A stretch of 64,000 bases of DNA from Epichloe hybrida (lineage: Eukaryota; Ascomycota; Sordariomycetes; Hypocreales; Clavicipitaceae): the NCBI GenBank assembly GCA_019022495.1, contig JAFEKR010000007.1, forward strand, positions 186,001-250,000, written 5' to 3'. Numbering within the stretch: position 1 is the first letter of the stretch; each line of letters opens with the position of its first letter. Below the pieces are notes generated by a model that was not told where the DNA came from, ran no database searches, and worked only from the letters and a program-made list of their open reading frames with translations. Shown one piece after another: positions 36,643 to 49,391 of the stretch. The translations under genes were made by a program, and so were the position numbers.

Positions 36643-39331
36643 ATGGCTCTTGCCGTAACAGACTTGGAAACTGGCCTCCACGCCATGTTGAATTTGAAGC
36701 CTCCCGGCGTTTCTGGTTCTCGTATCACTAGTCTCACCTCTCTTTGCGTATCCAACATTCAGGTAATTTTCTCTCAATCACTTCTGCTCAGTCGACCTGG
36801 CTTCGTGTCAAAATGCATCCCCTTGATGGCTTACTGATAATTGATCCGCAGTCTGAATCCGTACTCATCCAAAAAATCTACACACACTTCAAGAAAGCAC
36901 CGGGGACGCACAAGTTAGGGGTTCTCTACGTAGTAGATTCTGTAACCCGGAAATGGCTCGAGCAAGCAAAAGCTCAAGGGCAAACCGTAAACAGCTCTGC
37001 CCCAGATGGCACCTATGCCGCCGGAGTACATCGACTGACGGAACTTATGCCCGTGCTTATGAATGATATTCTCCAAACCGCCCCGGAAGAACACAAGGTA
37101 CGCATACTTTTGAAACGACATGCTCACAAAGAGAACATCAACATTTATCCCACACTTTGTCGTGATTTGCTGCTGCAGATGACTGGTCGAAGAAGATCCG
37201 CAAGGATACGTATGAGACTCATTCCTTCTATGAAGTGACTTCTATGAAAGTGGATTTCTGTCATCAAGCTCAGATGCCGCTCACTCCGTAACAGAAGTAC
37301 CAGTCATGATGGGCGAAATTGCGGACCTGCTTTTTAAATCCAACTGTCCCGGAACAGTAGCTTACACTATTCTCTCCTTGTAGGAAAAGATCAAGAAATT
37401 ACTAGACATCTGGGAGAAAGGTCAGACCTTCCCCACACAGATGATTGAACAGTTCAAGGAGAAGTTGGCGGCTCCATCGTCGAGTAGGTTTCTTTCTTCC
37501 CTGCCGCGTATCACGACCAGAAACTCCCACTTGGCACACGTGAGTCTGTTTCTGACAGATTTGTCGTCTTAGAAATTTCAACAACTCCCCCAGGAAGCCC
37601 TCCTGCATCAGCGCTGGCTGCTCTGCAACATCAAGCTGGCGCTGCTCCCGCCAATGGCTCAGCTAATGGCTCCTCCATTCTGGAAGCTCTCGCCAACATC
37701 GCCAGGCAAAACACTTCAGCGCCTGGCTCTTTTAACACCGGTAAAGCCAGTCTGCCTGTCCCAGCGGCATCGTATAACATGCTCTCTTCTGGCTTGCCTC
37801 AGCCGGTATCTTCGTCAACAATTCCGCAAGCTCAGCAACCGGCACACCCATCGTACCCTCCGACTTCACAGGCCGTAAACATGCCATCTCTACCATTTTC
37901 AATCCCTCAAATGCCAGCACATGGTGCTCACTCTTCCATGTTGCACAGCACGAGTAATGCGTACAATATGGCAAATCCTGCTGCTCCTCCTGCTGGCGGT
38001 TCAGCATTAGATTCGGGTGTGCAACAGCAGATACTGTTGATCAAGGCTCTCGCTGACCAAGGCGTCCCCTTTGACAAGATCCCTGCTTTGATCCAAAGTA
38101 TGACAGCCAGCAGTAATCCTGCGTCCAGCACCGCGCCTCCATCAACCTTCCAACCTCCTGTCCCCGCTGCCCAAGGTACCTTTTCCACTAGTGCCCAACA
38201 GCCATGGGGTCCTCCCGCGCCTGTACCCGGCGATGGACGTGATGGAGGTTATCAAGACGGCATGAGGTCCCCCAGATACCATGGTCGTTCTAGATCAAGG
38301 TCACCCGATCGTGGCTGGGGATCTCATGACTCGCCCCGTGGAGGACGAAATAGAGGTGGCCACGGTCGCAGTTCACCTCCCAATGGTCGCGGAGGCAACG
38401 ACTATCGACAGCGCAGCCCTGCAGGTCGTCGCGGTCGAAGTCCTACTCCCGATGATGGCCTGCCTCACGTGGACAGATGGGTCGAGTATGATAGCAGTGT
38501 GCCGTCAGGCAGCATCAAAGTCTTTAGCCGTACGCTCTTCGTCGGCGGTGTGACGTAAGAATCTCGCCCAATTGCTTCACCCCTGACTCTCTGAAGACAA
38601 ATGTGTATTGACCATATATCATGCGCAGGTGTTCTGAAGCCGAGCTTCGCAGGATATTCAACCGCTACGGCACTGTGCAGACTTGCATCGTTAACAAGGA
38701 CAAGCGACATGCCTTTGTCAAGATGCTGACGAGGAAAGATGCCCTCAAGGCCAAGGAGAACATGGAAGACAACCGAACCATTGATCTACCCTTGAGAGTA
38801 CGTAAAGCTACACACAAGTACAACTGCATCACATCTTCGCTCGTCAACTTGATTTACTGACAACACTTGTGTGTCCAGACTCGATGGGGGGTTGGCTTCG
38901 GACCCAGGGACTGCAGTGATTATGCCACTGGTGTCAGCATCATTCCCATTCACAAGCTCACCGAGGCTGATCGCAAATGGATCCTAACTGCTCCTTACGG
39001 CGGAAGCGGGGGGCGACCAATCGAAAGCGGCCTCTCTGTAGAGGAGCCAGATATTGAAATCGGCGCTGGTGTTTCGTCCAAGGCCATCAGCCGTCGCATG
39101 CAGACTGACAAAGGCGGCAGCAACGGGCCCAAGTCGACACGGAACAGAGAAGACGAACACGACAGGGAGCCTCCTCGCCGCGGCCGAGATGGCCCTCCTC
39201 CTGCTCGCAAAGTCGATCACGGCAATGGCCAGCCCATGTCGGGCTTCCCTTTCGGGATTGGAACTCTGCCCAATGGAATGCCAAACTTTCCTGCTGGATT
39301 TTCGTTCCCTGATCCCACTGGTGGTCGCTAG
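36643..39331 (+). CDS. Seb1/Nrd1-type RNA-binding protein with CID and RRM
   Basis: Six exons (36643-36762, 36852-37097, 37384-37483, 37573-38554, 38629-38797, 38879-39331) encode 689 aa. Seb1/Nrd1 proteins bind the RNA polymerase II C-terminal domain and nascent RNA and act in termination and 3'-end choice. Seen: a CTD-interaction domain at about 1-150 (KIYTHFKKAPGTHKLGVLYV, DSVTRKW, ELMPVLMNDILQTAPEEHKEKIKKLLDIWEKGQTFP); a Pro/Ser/Ala-rich middle; an Arg/Ser/Gly-rich stretch (RSRSRSPDRG); an RRM at about 475-550 with RNP2 LFVGGV and RNP1-like KRHAFVKM; then TRWGVGFGPRDCSDYATGVSIIPI, as in Seb1/Nrd1. Intron 2 (286 nt) is much longer than the others and contains an open stretch starting DDWSKKIRKDTYE; I treat it as intronic. 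All six exons join in phase. Confidence 0.88.
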
Positions 39332-40588
39332 TCTCCGTCTTTATCGCGTTGTTTTTTTTTTTTTTTTTTTTTTTGGGTGGGGCAAGACAAGACAGTCAGG
39401 GAGGAAAAAACATTGATACCCAGGAATATGTTGTACATGATTGCATGGAAAATCAAGTGTTGGGCGTCTGGCTTCTGGGTACTCACAGCCGCTCCTCAGG
39501 GGTTCGTAATTCGAACAAGTGTTTTCTTAATTAGTTGCGCAGGGGAATCTGCATTCTCTTTTTGCCTATCCGCTGTCATTTATGTTTTCGTCTGCCGCGC
39601 CTCAGGGTCAGGTCAGGAAGAATGTGACGATGATTCTCAAGCTCTACCATTTCTTAAATGAGAAGTCATGGTCGGAGCTCCAGACCAGTGGAATTGCATC
39701 ATCTAGTCAGTGTCGACTTGGTGAAGCCTCGTGCATGTGACACCCAAGAAGAGTATATTGTGACACGAATGTTGCGTATCGTGACGGAATCAACTCTGCG
39801 TCATCCTAGACTTGTGTACGTTTATTTTAATCGTCTTGTCACATCTCCTCTTGATGATTTATTGCATTTGAAAAGAGAAGCTGGAATGTGCGTGTATTCA
39901 TATTAAATCAATGCCTGCCCTGATTTTTTTTAATCGCAATAGTACATGAGAGAATTGACTGGGATAGCTTGACTCGTGGTTATTTCTGCACCGTTGGCAT
40001 TCGGTGCTTTTCGTAGACGTTGTGCATTTGCAGCAGCATGCAGCATAATCGTAAGTGGTTCCATGGAGCATGTGCTTTGCTCATCCTAGCGGGAAAGAAC
40101 ATTACTCTGCAGGAACATGTGTGTATAGACGGTTACATTCGCACAATGCGCCAGATTACACGCAGTCGTGCATGGGCTCGGGAATATCAACCACGCGTTG
40201 TACCCGCCCGGCCCGGATTTCCGTGCATCCATGGTAATGGAAGAAGTTGTTTGTCGAAAGCAGGGGACAAGACAGAGAGAGACTGGCTGCTGCCGACGAC
40301 CGCTGCCGACGACCGCATCCGGCTCGGCTTGTTGGCATGCAACTCGATTTCCTACTCCGGCTTTGCGTTGCTTGATGTTCGTCCCACTAGCTAGCTTAGC
40401 CATACACGGTGTCCTCCTCCCGGACTGATCAACTTGTTTCAATCCTGTCCAAACACAGATGGGGATGAAACCAGAAGAGAAGATGCGAACAAGGTTAGCC
40501 ACCTGGGTCGGGTCGGGGGCTGGTCGGGCTGGGTCGGGGCTGGTTGTTGAAACGGGCTGTGAAACGGATGTAGGTGCGAAATCCAAGC

Positions 40589-40616
40589 GCCGTCAGCCGT
40601 CAGCCGTCAGCCGTCA
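40589..40616 (+). repeat. Heptamer tandem repeat GCCGTCA x4
   Basis: Four perfect copies of GCCGTCA are followed by GCCG. Confidence 0.85.
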
Positions 40617-41351
40617 GCCGCCGTGCGCACGAGTGATGAAGTTTCCTTTCTTCGGAGCGCCAGGGTCTTCCTCGGAGACAGACATCCTTTTTTTTTTCTG
40701 CCATCACGGTCCGATTGAACAGCCACCGAGTTTCAACTGATGAGAGAGCACAGAGCACGCGCGCACACACACACTGTGGGACGGGGCATTTACCCTACAC
40801 GCATGTACACGGATTAAATGGCTCATATCGGCAGCCCCGCCGTGGGATAAATAAAATCAAGAAGCATTGTCATCAGGGATTCGACGGCTCGTGTGTTCCT
40901 GACGTCATATCATGCCGGGTGCACAACTTGCCAACCAACAAGGATTATATAAATTAAAAATAAATAAAAAAGGCTCGCGCGACACCGCTTGTTGAACAGA
41001 GCGTCGGCGACAACATTGGGGAAGGCGAACCGACAACACCGCCACGCCACCACCAGCCGGGAAGGCAAAGGCGGCAAGACGGCAGCAGCTGGGCCGAGCG
41101 ATACCGAATAGATCAGATCAAAAAAAAAAAAGCCGCATTTTCCATGGAAGGATTCTCCACCACGCAGATCAGATGCCACAGGTGATAAGGAGCGGCGAGG
41201 CCGAATACATACATGTAAGCAGCAGCAAATCACCGAGGCCAATTGGCTAACTGGTAGCGAGAGCTGCGTGGCCTGAAAGAATCCCAGAGCAGTCATTTCC
41301 CATGACGTAGGGGGAAGCCGGGGGAGGGCACAGCACGTGCGATGCATCCAG

Positions 41352-41379
41352 TATCCAATATCCAATATCCAATATCCAA
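41352..41379 (+). repeat. Heptamer tandem repeat TATCCAA x4
   Basis: Four perfect copies of TATCCAA in the gene-free tract. Confidence 0.85.
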
Positions 41380-44300
41380 TGCCATTTCCTTCCTTCTTCG
41401 TCGCGACGGGGTCGGGTGCCCGTGACTACGAGGGGAGCACGATGCAAACAAACAAACAAACAAAGAAGCTACTTTGTACATACGGTACGGATTACGGGCT
41501 AGCGCGCCGCCGAGAGTCAAGCAAGCCAAGCAGGGGAGAGGGAAGGAAGGAAGGGCCAAGGGCATGCATGCACGACAGCGACAAGACGCTGCTGGCCAGC
41601 ACAGACTGGGGGGAGGGAGGGGTGAACACGATGCATTTTATTTTAGCCGGGGGGGGGGGGTGGGGATGGGAGAGGGGCGTGCGCGATGACCAGACGCACA
41701 GGAGACCGGAGTCCTCCGCAATACTTCTCGGACTGGGGATTGGCACCGTGCGACACACAGTGCTCCAGATTTTCCCCCATGGCTCCTTTGCTGCTCGTGG
41801 GATTCCGGCGGTTTTTGCGACTCGCTTCCGATTGGGGAACCCCCCTCCCCCCAAAGCTGACTGACTTGTCCAAGCAGAGACACAACCACCTCTTGAACAT
41901 GTCATTCATCCATTGCCAATAAGTGCGGGAATGTGCCAAGAAATACCGAGTACGGGCATCTGTAATCATGCATATGTACGGATCCGCGCAACGACGAAAT
42001 CTGATGAGAAGCTTGCTCCCAGCCCGCGCGCGGCTTGGTCTTGGGTCCTCCCTCTCCTTTCTTGGCCCGAAAGCATCCCTTAGACATGGCTTTGAGATAG
42101 GAAACAACCTTGAGCGGAACCTTAATCCAGACTGTGTCGCTTGTATGTACGTTGTCAGACAAACCCAGATCGGCACGCCGCAACCTCGGATGGTGAAAAA
42201 ACTAAAAACTAAAAACTAAAAAACAAGACATTTTTTATATCTTTTCATCTGAACAGCAAGACCATGACCATGACCAGCCAGGCAACCCCTAGACATGATT
42301 GACCACGCAACTACGCAGCACTCACTAGCAGCGCCTTCGCCTCCGGGCGAGCATGTCAAAAGCTAATCGATCGCGTACACGAGTTCGTCCCTGGCTGGAA
42401 ATGAGCACCATCGGGGATCGTGTTCCCTGCCATACCAACACATGATACAGATGGGGGGGCGGCGGCGGACGGGTCCTCCCCCTTACTATTAATCTACTAA
42501 TTCTCTGTGCTCTTGCTTGACACATAGCAAGGTTGCATGTAACACGATGAGCTTGCGAACCGATCTGGTGCGCCCATTGTACAAATGTACTCTACTCCAT
42601 CTACCCCGAATGAGCACGGAGCAATCCACGCGGAGGGCCGAGTCGGCCACGTAGTCAATCTGGAAGTTCGACATCTGGCCGCCGTCATCCCGGGCCCCAG
42701 CATCGGGGCCATGAGCAGAATATTGATTGATGCAAGCAAGTCCGCGTGGCATCAAAACGCAGTGGAAAAAAAAAAGTATATACATAAATGCCTCAGCCTC
42801 CACGTTCAAATCACTCGTGGAAGAGAGCAAACGCAGTGAAAGCGTCATTTGTTTGCGTGATCCGGACGGCCCATTCGGTCGAGGCAGGCAGAAGGGAAGT
42901 CCATGAGCAAACAATACATGCATATCTCTCTCTACCTTGTTTTGACGAGAATGTCTGGAGTAATACTCCGTGCGTGATATATACTTCGTGTCCGCTGGGA
43001 CTCGGTCACTTTCTTCATGCGAGGGACGTGCATCTGGACCCTGGGACAGGTCGGAGCAGGGTGCCCCATCCCCATTCCCAGCTCAACACCACCGAGCAGT
43101 TAACTCTACCGACTTATTCGTCTGGGCGCAATTTGTCATGTTCCATGTCCTGAGCTTGACACGGAAGTAGTTGATCGGAGCTCTGGGATGACCCTGCCCA
43201 GGACACCGGGCTAAAACGTCCCGAAGAAACCGTGATTTTGAAACGGACGAGCGAGCACAGGCCCAGGCACCGAGCACGCACGGGCAAAGTCAACGCCAAG
43301 AGCCAGATCTAATAAGCCACCTGGGGAAGCAGAAACATCCAAGCCCAGGACGAGGCATTCCGAGGGTTTGTTTCTTCCCTTCCCGACCACTGGGCTAGCT
43401 TCCAAAGTTCAGACACCACGGCGGAGCAGCATCGACCCCGAGCTTTTTTTTTTTGTCTGCTTCACAGCAGAGTATCACAGCAGATGTGTACATAGTGTTG
43501 TGCCTGAAAGCACGGAAGCTCGACGTTGGACGCAGGCGCCATAGAAGGATGCAGGGAAGCTGTTGTGGAATGTCTGCCGTCGCCAAGAAGAAGGGAGTTT
43601 AATACCCCCCCCCCCCTTCTCTCCTTCTCGCCAAGCTGCCTTGTCTTATTTGGTCATACTGACAGACAGACTACTTTGAACAGCGTCACTGTACCACGGC
43701 CAGCTTTGTTTGAAGTGAGGAGATGAGCAACGCGAGGCTGAGGGAGAGAGAGCGCCACGGTGCGGAGTAGTAGTTTGTAGCACAATAAGGAACGAGACAC
43801 TGATTACGGAGTATTATTAGTGGTATCGAAAATCCAAAAAAAAAGAGCGCTTATTACTAACACGTGCGAAACAAAACAAAATTCTGAGGCTGGGGATCCA
43901 TCCGCCAAGAACGGCCGAATGTGAGCACAAAAGGGTCACAAGGGCCTCCGAGGAACTTGGGCCTGGCTCTTGTCTGTCGTCGGAAGTCTTTTTTTTCGTG
44001 GGAAAGAAATGACCCATCGTCCCGTCATGTATTACATGAGACGGTGCGAAGAGGAAAATGACTCGCATGATGATGAACCCCTGGATAAGCGACAGCCCGG
44101 TGACCAAGTAAGCTGACAGGACATGTTGTACATAAGATGGCGGCAATTGACGTGATGATGCCAAAGGTTTCTGGAAAGACTTGGGTCGCGGACATTTACA
44201 ACACATGCTCCGTACAGAAGTCCGTCCGGTAATACGACCCCGTGGCTGGCTTCACATCACAAACTCATGCCACAACTACGACGGAGCTCCGTAGACTAGA

Positions 44301-44444
44301 CATGGAGGCAGGGCAGGGCAGAAAAAACTCAACTTGTCTTTGTCGTGGTGCCGGGAAGACGCCAAGCTTGGCCAGGACAGCAGCCTCCCCACTAAAACGG
44401 GAGATTATGCACTGTGCGGTGAAAAATCAATCTGTACGGATCCA

Positions 44445-44493
44445 AGCAGGCAGGCAGGCAGGCAAGTAGGTAAGGTAGGTAGGTAGGAGGTAC
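44445..44493 (+). repeat. GCAG/TAGG tetranucleotide repeat
   Basis: About four GCAG units pass into several TAGG units, ending in GGAGGTACC. Confidence 0.8.
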
Positions 44494-45340
44494 CTGACTC
44501 CCCGAGTATTATTCCAATTTGGCCTCAGTCCGGCGGCACTGCTGCCTGCAATTCTGGTCGGCCGACAGCATCTTTTTTTCTCTCTTGTATTTTATTTTCT
44601 TCCGTTCTTCGTTCTGTGGGGATGGATGGCGTGCTTCTACAGCCACACACCCCTTCTCCATGTGCACGTCCGTCCGTGAGAAGGTTCCTTACTCTGGGCG
44701 CGTTGCTGGAACTGGGAGTCTCAGTAGCAATCCCTGGTGGATTGGCATGGGACGGAGCACGGAGTATGAGCGACTTTGTTGTCTTGTTGTGGTGCAGAGA
44801 GTCAGAGAGTCAGAGACACAGAGACACAAGAGGCTGCCCTAACTCGCAGCAGGAGGAGAGGCGCCGAACCCAGCCAGGACCCAGTGGGGACCAGCCAGGC
44901 CCAGCCAGGCCCAGCCAGGACCACACCCGGGAAGCCCTGTGCGGCCCATGCACATGGGAGCTCTCTGCCAGGCCCCAACTAACCAACTAGAAAAAAAACC
45001 CCCCCCAAAAAACCCCCCCAAAAAAACCTTACATATGTACTCCGTACAGTAGTCCGTCCGTCCGTACGGCGTAATTGTAGGGTCCCCAGTCGTCCCAAGT
45101 CCACTGGAAGAATGGGGTTTTGCGGGCTGCTGGATGCTTTTGCTCATGCTCATGGGAAACAGAAGTGGGTTCGCTGTTGCTTCCCTTCTGCCCTCTTGCG
45201 TCTTGGCCCCAAACCCAAAAGGCCAAGCAAATGCCGCTTTCATTGAAATAGTCCTCCCACCCGGTCCCCAAGCCCTCACTTTTCCCCCCCTTCCTTTTTT
45301 TTTCTCGACACCCACGAATGCGTTGCACCTAAAGTGACCA

Positions 45341-45430
45341 TTACTTCTCCTTCGTGTGGTGCTTCGACACTCACTCTTCCCTAATCTCTCTCTCTCCCCT
45401 CCGCTCTCCCCTTTGGCTCTTGGGTAAATT
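45341..45430 (+). promoter_or_regulatory. Pyrimidine-rich leader region of PMA1
   Basis: A CT-rich tract (CTCTCTCTCTCCCCTCCGCTCTCCC within it) lies 140-230 nt before the PMA1 start. Such tracts are common just upstream of transcription starts of highly expressed filamentous-fungal genes. Its role here is inference. Confidence 0.4.
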
Positions 45431-45567
45431 CAATCATTGTTTCCAAGACGCGCCGACGCAGCCATCATCTAACCCCCCGTCAACCTACAGAGGAACCCTC
45501 CCAACCTAGAAAATAAAGTTTCTATCAGTAACCTACGCATCCAAGACGTTGGTCTACCAACACCACA

Positions 45568-48500
45568 ATGGCTGATCACAAGGCCGGCGCACCCGCGCTG
45601 GACACCAACATTGAGTCTGGCCAGTTCGACGAGAAGTCCCGGCAGCACCACCAGCAGCAGGCCCCTGCTGAGCACGTCCCCAGGAAGGCTGCTGCCGAGG
45701 ACGACGATGAAGATGAGGACATTGACGCCCTGATCGAGGACCTCGAGTCACAGGATGGCCACGATGCCTTCGAAGAGGAGGAAGAGGAGGGCACACCCGG
45801 TGGTGGCCGCGTCGTTCCCGAAGAAATGCTCCAGACTGACAGTCGTGTCGGTCTGACTGAATCCGAGGTCACTGCTCGCCGCCGCAAGTATGGTCTTAAT
45901 CAGATGAAGGAGGAGAAGGAGAATTTGATTCTCAAGTTCTTTTCTTACTTTATTGGTCCTATCCAGTTCGTCATGGAGGTGAGTCTCAATTCGTGCGCTC
46001 TGTCTTTTGTCTTTCCCCAAATCTTGCATTTACTCTGTCTGTTTTATTCTCGTCCACTGTCCTCTGCCCCTATTTGTTGCCTCTATCGATTTTCCCATCA
46101 CTGCAAGCTGCAGATGGCAGAAGATGGCAAGCATTTTGCTCATCCTGATGCGCGCGCATTCGATTGATTCGCTTCAAATGATACGTGCAAACAACACTTG
46201 TCTTGTGTGTTTTCTCCTTCGCACATCTGGTCACAGCAAGCCGGAGGCTCGGAGCGCATGCTCTGGCAGACTGTTTGGGGGAACCGTCTGCGGCCAAGAC
46301 AAAGAATTCCCAATGGCTATTGTTTGTGTCCACATTGCATTCTTTTCACGCGATTTTTTTTCTCCCCTTCCCATGAGTCTGCCTGCGCAGGTTACGAGCT
46401 CCCCCCCACAAGCTCAGGTGGGCCGAAAGCAATTGGCTCACCACACTGGCTGGATCCATGTGGAGAATCAGAGTGGAGCGACGTGGGTGGACAGGATCCT
46501 GTGGGCGACAATGGCCCAGCCGATCCGTCCGACGTAAACACGACGCTCCCAGAGCCATGCGACGACTCTCCCGTCACCTCGTCACGATGACCTCGCGCGC
46601 GCGAGAACGCTGGTACACCGGGCCCCAATGCCCATCATGGGGGCAGATTCATCATGGTGTGATGAAGAGGAAGGAAAAAAAAAACACCACCCCCCCTCCC
46701 TGCCCCCCCGGACCAGGCTAACCAGGTTTTTCCTGGATTTCCTTTTCCCACGATGAACCTGGTCTTTGTCGAGACCCACCGTTTTAGCCGCTTCTTCTAC
46801 ATCAGCTTGCTCATTTCACACACGGCGCCGCATTTCTCTTTCATTTAGTTGCTGATCGCACTTTCATTTTTTGTGGTACCGCGCGCTAACCGAGGTCGTT
46901 TGTTTTTGTCTCTTAGGCTGCCGCTGTCTTGGCTGCTGGTCTCCAGGACTGGGTCGATTTCGGTGTCATTTGCGGTCTCCTGTTGCTCAACGCCGGTGTC
47001 GGTTTCATCCAAGAATTCCAGGCCGGTTCCATCGTCGAAGAATTGAAGAAGACTCTCGCTCTCAAGGCTGTTGTTTTGCGTGACGGAACTCTCAAGGAGA
47101 TTGAAGCTCCCGAGGTCGTTCCCGGTGACATCCTCCAGGTCGAAGAAGGTACCATTATTCCCGCCGATGGTCGAATCGTCACCGAAGATGCTTTCCTCCA
47201 GGTTGATCAGTCCGCCATCACTGGTGAATCTCTTGCTGTGGATAAGCACAAGGGTGACAACTGCTATGCTTCTTCCGCTGTCAAGCGTGGCGAGGCCTTT
47301 GTGGTCGTCACTGCCACTGGTGACAACACCTTCGTCGGTCGTGCCGCTGCCCTCGTCTCCCAGTCTGCTGGTGGCACCGGCCACTTCACAGAGGTTCTCA
47401 ACGGTATCGGTACCGTTTTGCTGATTCTTGTCATTGTCACCCTCTTGGTGGTCTGGGTCTCCTCCTTCTATCGCTCCAACGATATCGTTAAAATTCTCAC
47501 CTTCACCCTGGCCATTACCATTGTTGGTGTTCCGGTCGGTCTCCCTGCCGTCGTCACCACCACCATGGCTGTCGGTGCCGCCTACCTCGCCAAGAAGCAA
47601 GCCATTGTCCAGAAGCTGTCTGCCATTGAGTCCCTCGCGGGTGTCGAGATTCTCTGCTCTGACAAGACTGGTACCCTGACCAAGAACAAGCTGTCCCTCG
47701 CCGAGCCTTACACCGTTCAGGGTGTTGACCCCGATGACCTGATGCTTACTGCCTGTCTTGCCGCTTCGCGCAAGAAGAAGGGTATCGACGCCATTGACAA
47801 GGCTTTCCTCAAGGCCCTCAAGTTCTATCCCCGCGCCAAGTCTGTCCTGTCCAAGTACAAGGTCATTGACTTCCACCCCTTCGACCCCGTCTCCAAGAAG
47901 GTTCAAGCCCTCGTCGAGTCTCCCCAGGGCGAGCGCATCATTTGCGTCAAGGGTGCCCCTCTCTTCGTTCTCAAGACTGTCGAGGAAGACCACCCCATTC
48001 CTGAGGCTGTCGACAAGGCTTACAAGAACTGTGTTGCCGAGTTCGCCACCCGTGGTTTCCGTTCTCTTGGTGTTGCCCGCAAGCGTGGCGAGGGCGCCTG
48101 GGAGATTCTCGGAATCATGCCTTGCTCTGACCCTCCCCGCCACGACACTGCCCGCACCATCAACGAGGCCAAGCAGCTCGGTCTGTCCATCAAGATGTTG
48201 ACCGGTGATGCCGTCGGCATTGCCCGTGAGACCTCCCGCCAGCTCGGCCTCGGCACCAATGTCTACAATGCCGAGCGTCTCGGTCTCGGTGGCGGCGGTG
48301 ACATGCCCGGTTCCGAGGTTTACGACTTTGTCGAGGCTGCTGATGGTTTCGCCGAGGTCTTCCCCCAGCACAAGTACTCCGTCGTCGAGATTCTGCAGCA
48401 GCGTGGCTACCTGGTTGCCATGACTGGTGACGGTGTCAACGACGCTCCCTCATTGAAGAAGGCTGATACCGGTATTGCTGTCGAGGGTGCCTCGGACGCC

Positions 48501-49391
48501 GCTCGCTCTGCTGCCGACATTGTCTTCCTCGCCCCTGGTCTCGGTGCAATCATTGACGCTCTCAAGACTTCCCGTCAAATCTTCCACCGCATGTACGCCT
48601 ACGTTGTCTACCGTATCGCCCTGTCTCTGCACATGGAGATCTTCCTTGGTCTCTGGATTGCCATCCTGAACAAAGTCCTCAACCTCCAATTGGTCGTCTT
48701 CATTGCCATTTTCGCCGACATTGCCACCCTGGCTATCGCTTACGACAACGCTCCCTTCTCCCAGACCCCCGTCAAGTGGAACCTGCCCAAGCTCTGGGGT
48801 ATGTCCGTCCTTCTCGGTGTTGTCCTGGCCGTCGGTACCTGGATTGCCCTTACCACCATGTTCGCTGGTGGCCAGAACGGTGGTATCGTCCAGAACTTTG
48901 GTGAGATCGACCCCGTTCTCTTCCTCGAGATCTCTCTCACCGAGAACTGGTTGATCTTCATCACCCGTGCCAACGGCCCCTTCTGGTCCTCCATCCCCTC
49001 ATGGCAGCTGTCTGGTGCCATTTTGGTCGTCGACATTATTGCCACCTTCTTCTGTCTCTTTGGTTGGTTCGCCGGCAACAAGCAGACTTCCATTGTCGGC
49101 GTCGTCCGTATCTGGATTTTCTCTTTCGGCATCTTCGCCGTCATGGGTGGTCTCTACTACCTCATGGAGGGCAGCGCCGGCTTTGACAATCTGATGCACG
49201 GCAAGTCTCCCAAGAAGGACCAGAAGCAGCGCTCACTTGAGGACTTTGGTAAGTTTTTTTTCCCCCATCTTTTCCCCCCAAAATATCCCCCTTTCCAAAC
49301 GAAGACTATGCCCCCTGAGCAAGGACTGACAAAATTTTCCACAGTGGTTTCCCTTCAGCGCGTATCCACCCAGCACGAGAAGTCAGCGTAA
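45568..49391 (+). CDS. PMA1: Plasma-membrane H+-ATPase
   Basis: Three exons (45568-45978, 46917-49248, 49345-49391) encode 929 aa. This P3A-type ATPase pumps protons out of the cell and energises nutrient uptake. Seen: acidic N-terminus ([17 protein letters not shown]), [24 protein letters not shown] and DQSAITGES of the A domain, phosphorylated Asp in CSDKTGTLT (about Asp386), [15 protein letters not shown] loop (as [11 protein letters not shown]), [25 protein letters not shown], ten membrane segments, and the C-terminal [15 protein letters not shown], whose Ser/Thr are the known glucose-regulated sites in yeast. The last 15 codons come from a 47-nt exon. Intron 1 is 938 nt, far longer than any other here; it has donor GTGAGT, a GCTAAC branch and TCTTAG acceptor. 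No stop-free frame bridges it. Confidence 0.97.
45979..46916 (+). other. Unusually long first intron of PMA1 (938 nt)
   Basis: It runs from GTGAGT to TTAG with a GCTAAC branch site about 30 nt before the end. Other introns in the window are 44-286 nt. Inside are only short, unrelated open frames. It could hold an intronic RNA or regulatory element, but I see no recognisable snoRNA boxes or tRNA. Confidence 0.75.

Larger units (their letters stand above)
39332..45567. other. Gene-free tract of 6.2 kb upstream of PMA1
   Basis: No open frame here shows a protein family, splice pattern or codon use like the neighbouring genes, and base composition is ordinary, so this is not RIP-erased repeat. 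It is rich in simple sequence: T23 at 39352-39374, GCCGTCA x4 (40589-40616), TATCCAA x4 (41352-41379), ACAAACAA (near 41447), a G run near 41648, AAAACT repeats (near 42197), GCAG then TAGG repeats (44445-44493), and CAGCCAGG repeats (near 44875-44920). TACTCCGTA-type motifs occur at 42964, 43805 and 45038. The right end should be the PMA1 promoter and leader. A long non-coding transcript cannot be excluded. Confidence 0.6.

Noticed and set aside
41338..42176. Overlapping open frames of about 175 codons on both strands in the gene-free tract
   Set aside because: They lie over simple repeats and G/C runs, overlap each other on opposite strands and match no family.
46845..48371. 508-codon open frame antisense to PMA1
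   Set aside because: It mirrors the strongly biased PMA1 codons (rare TTA/CTA/TCA leave the antisense free of stops) and shows no family pattern. PMA1 on the plus strand explains this DNA.
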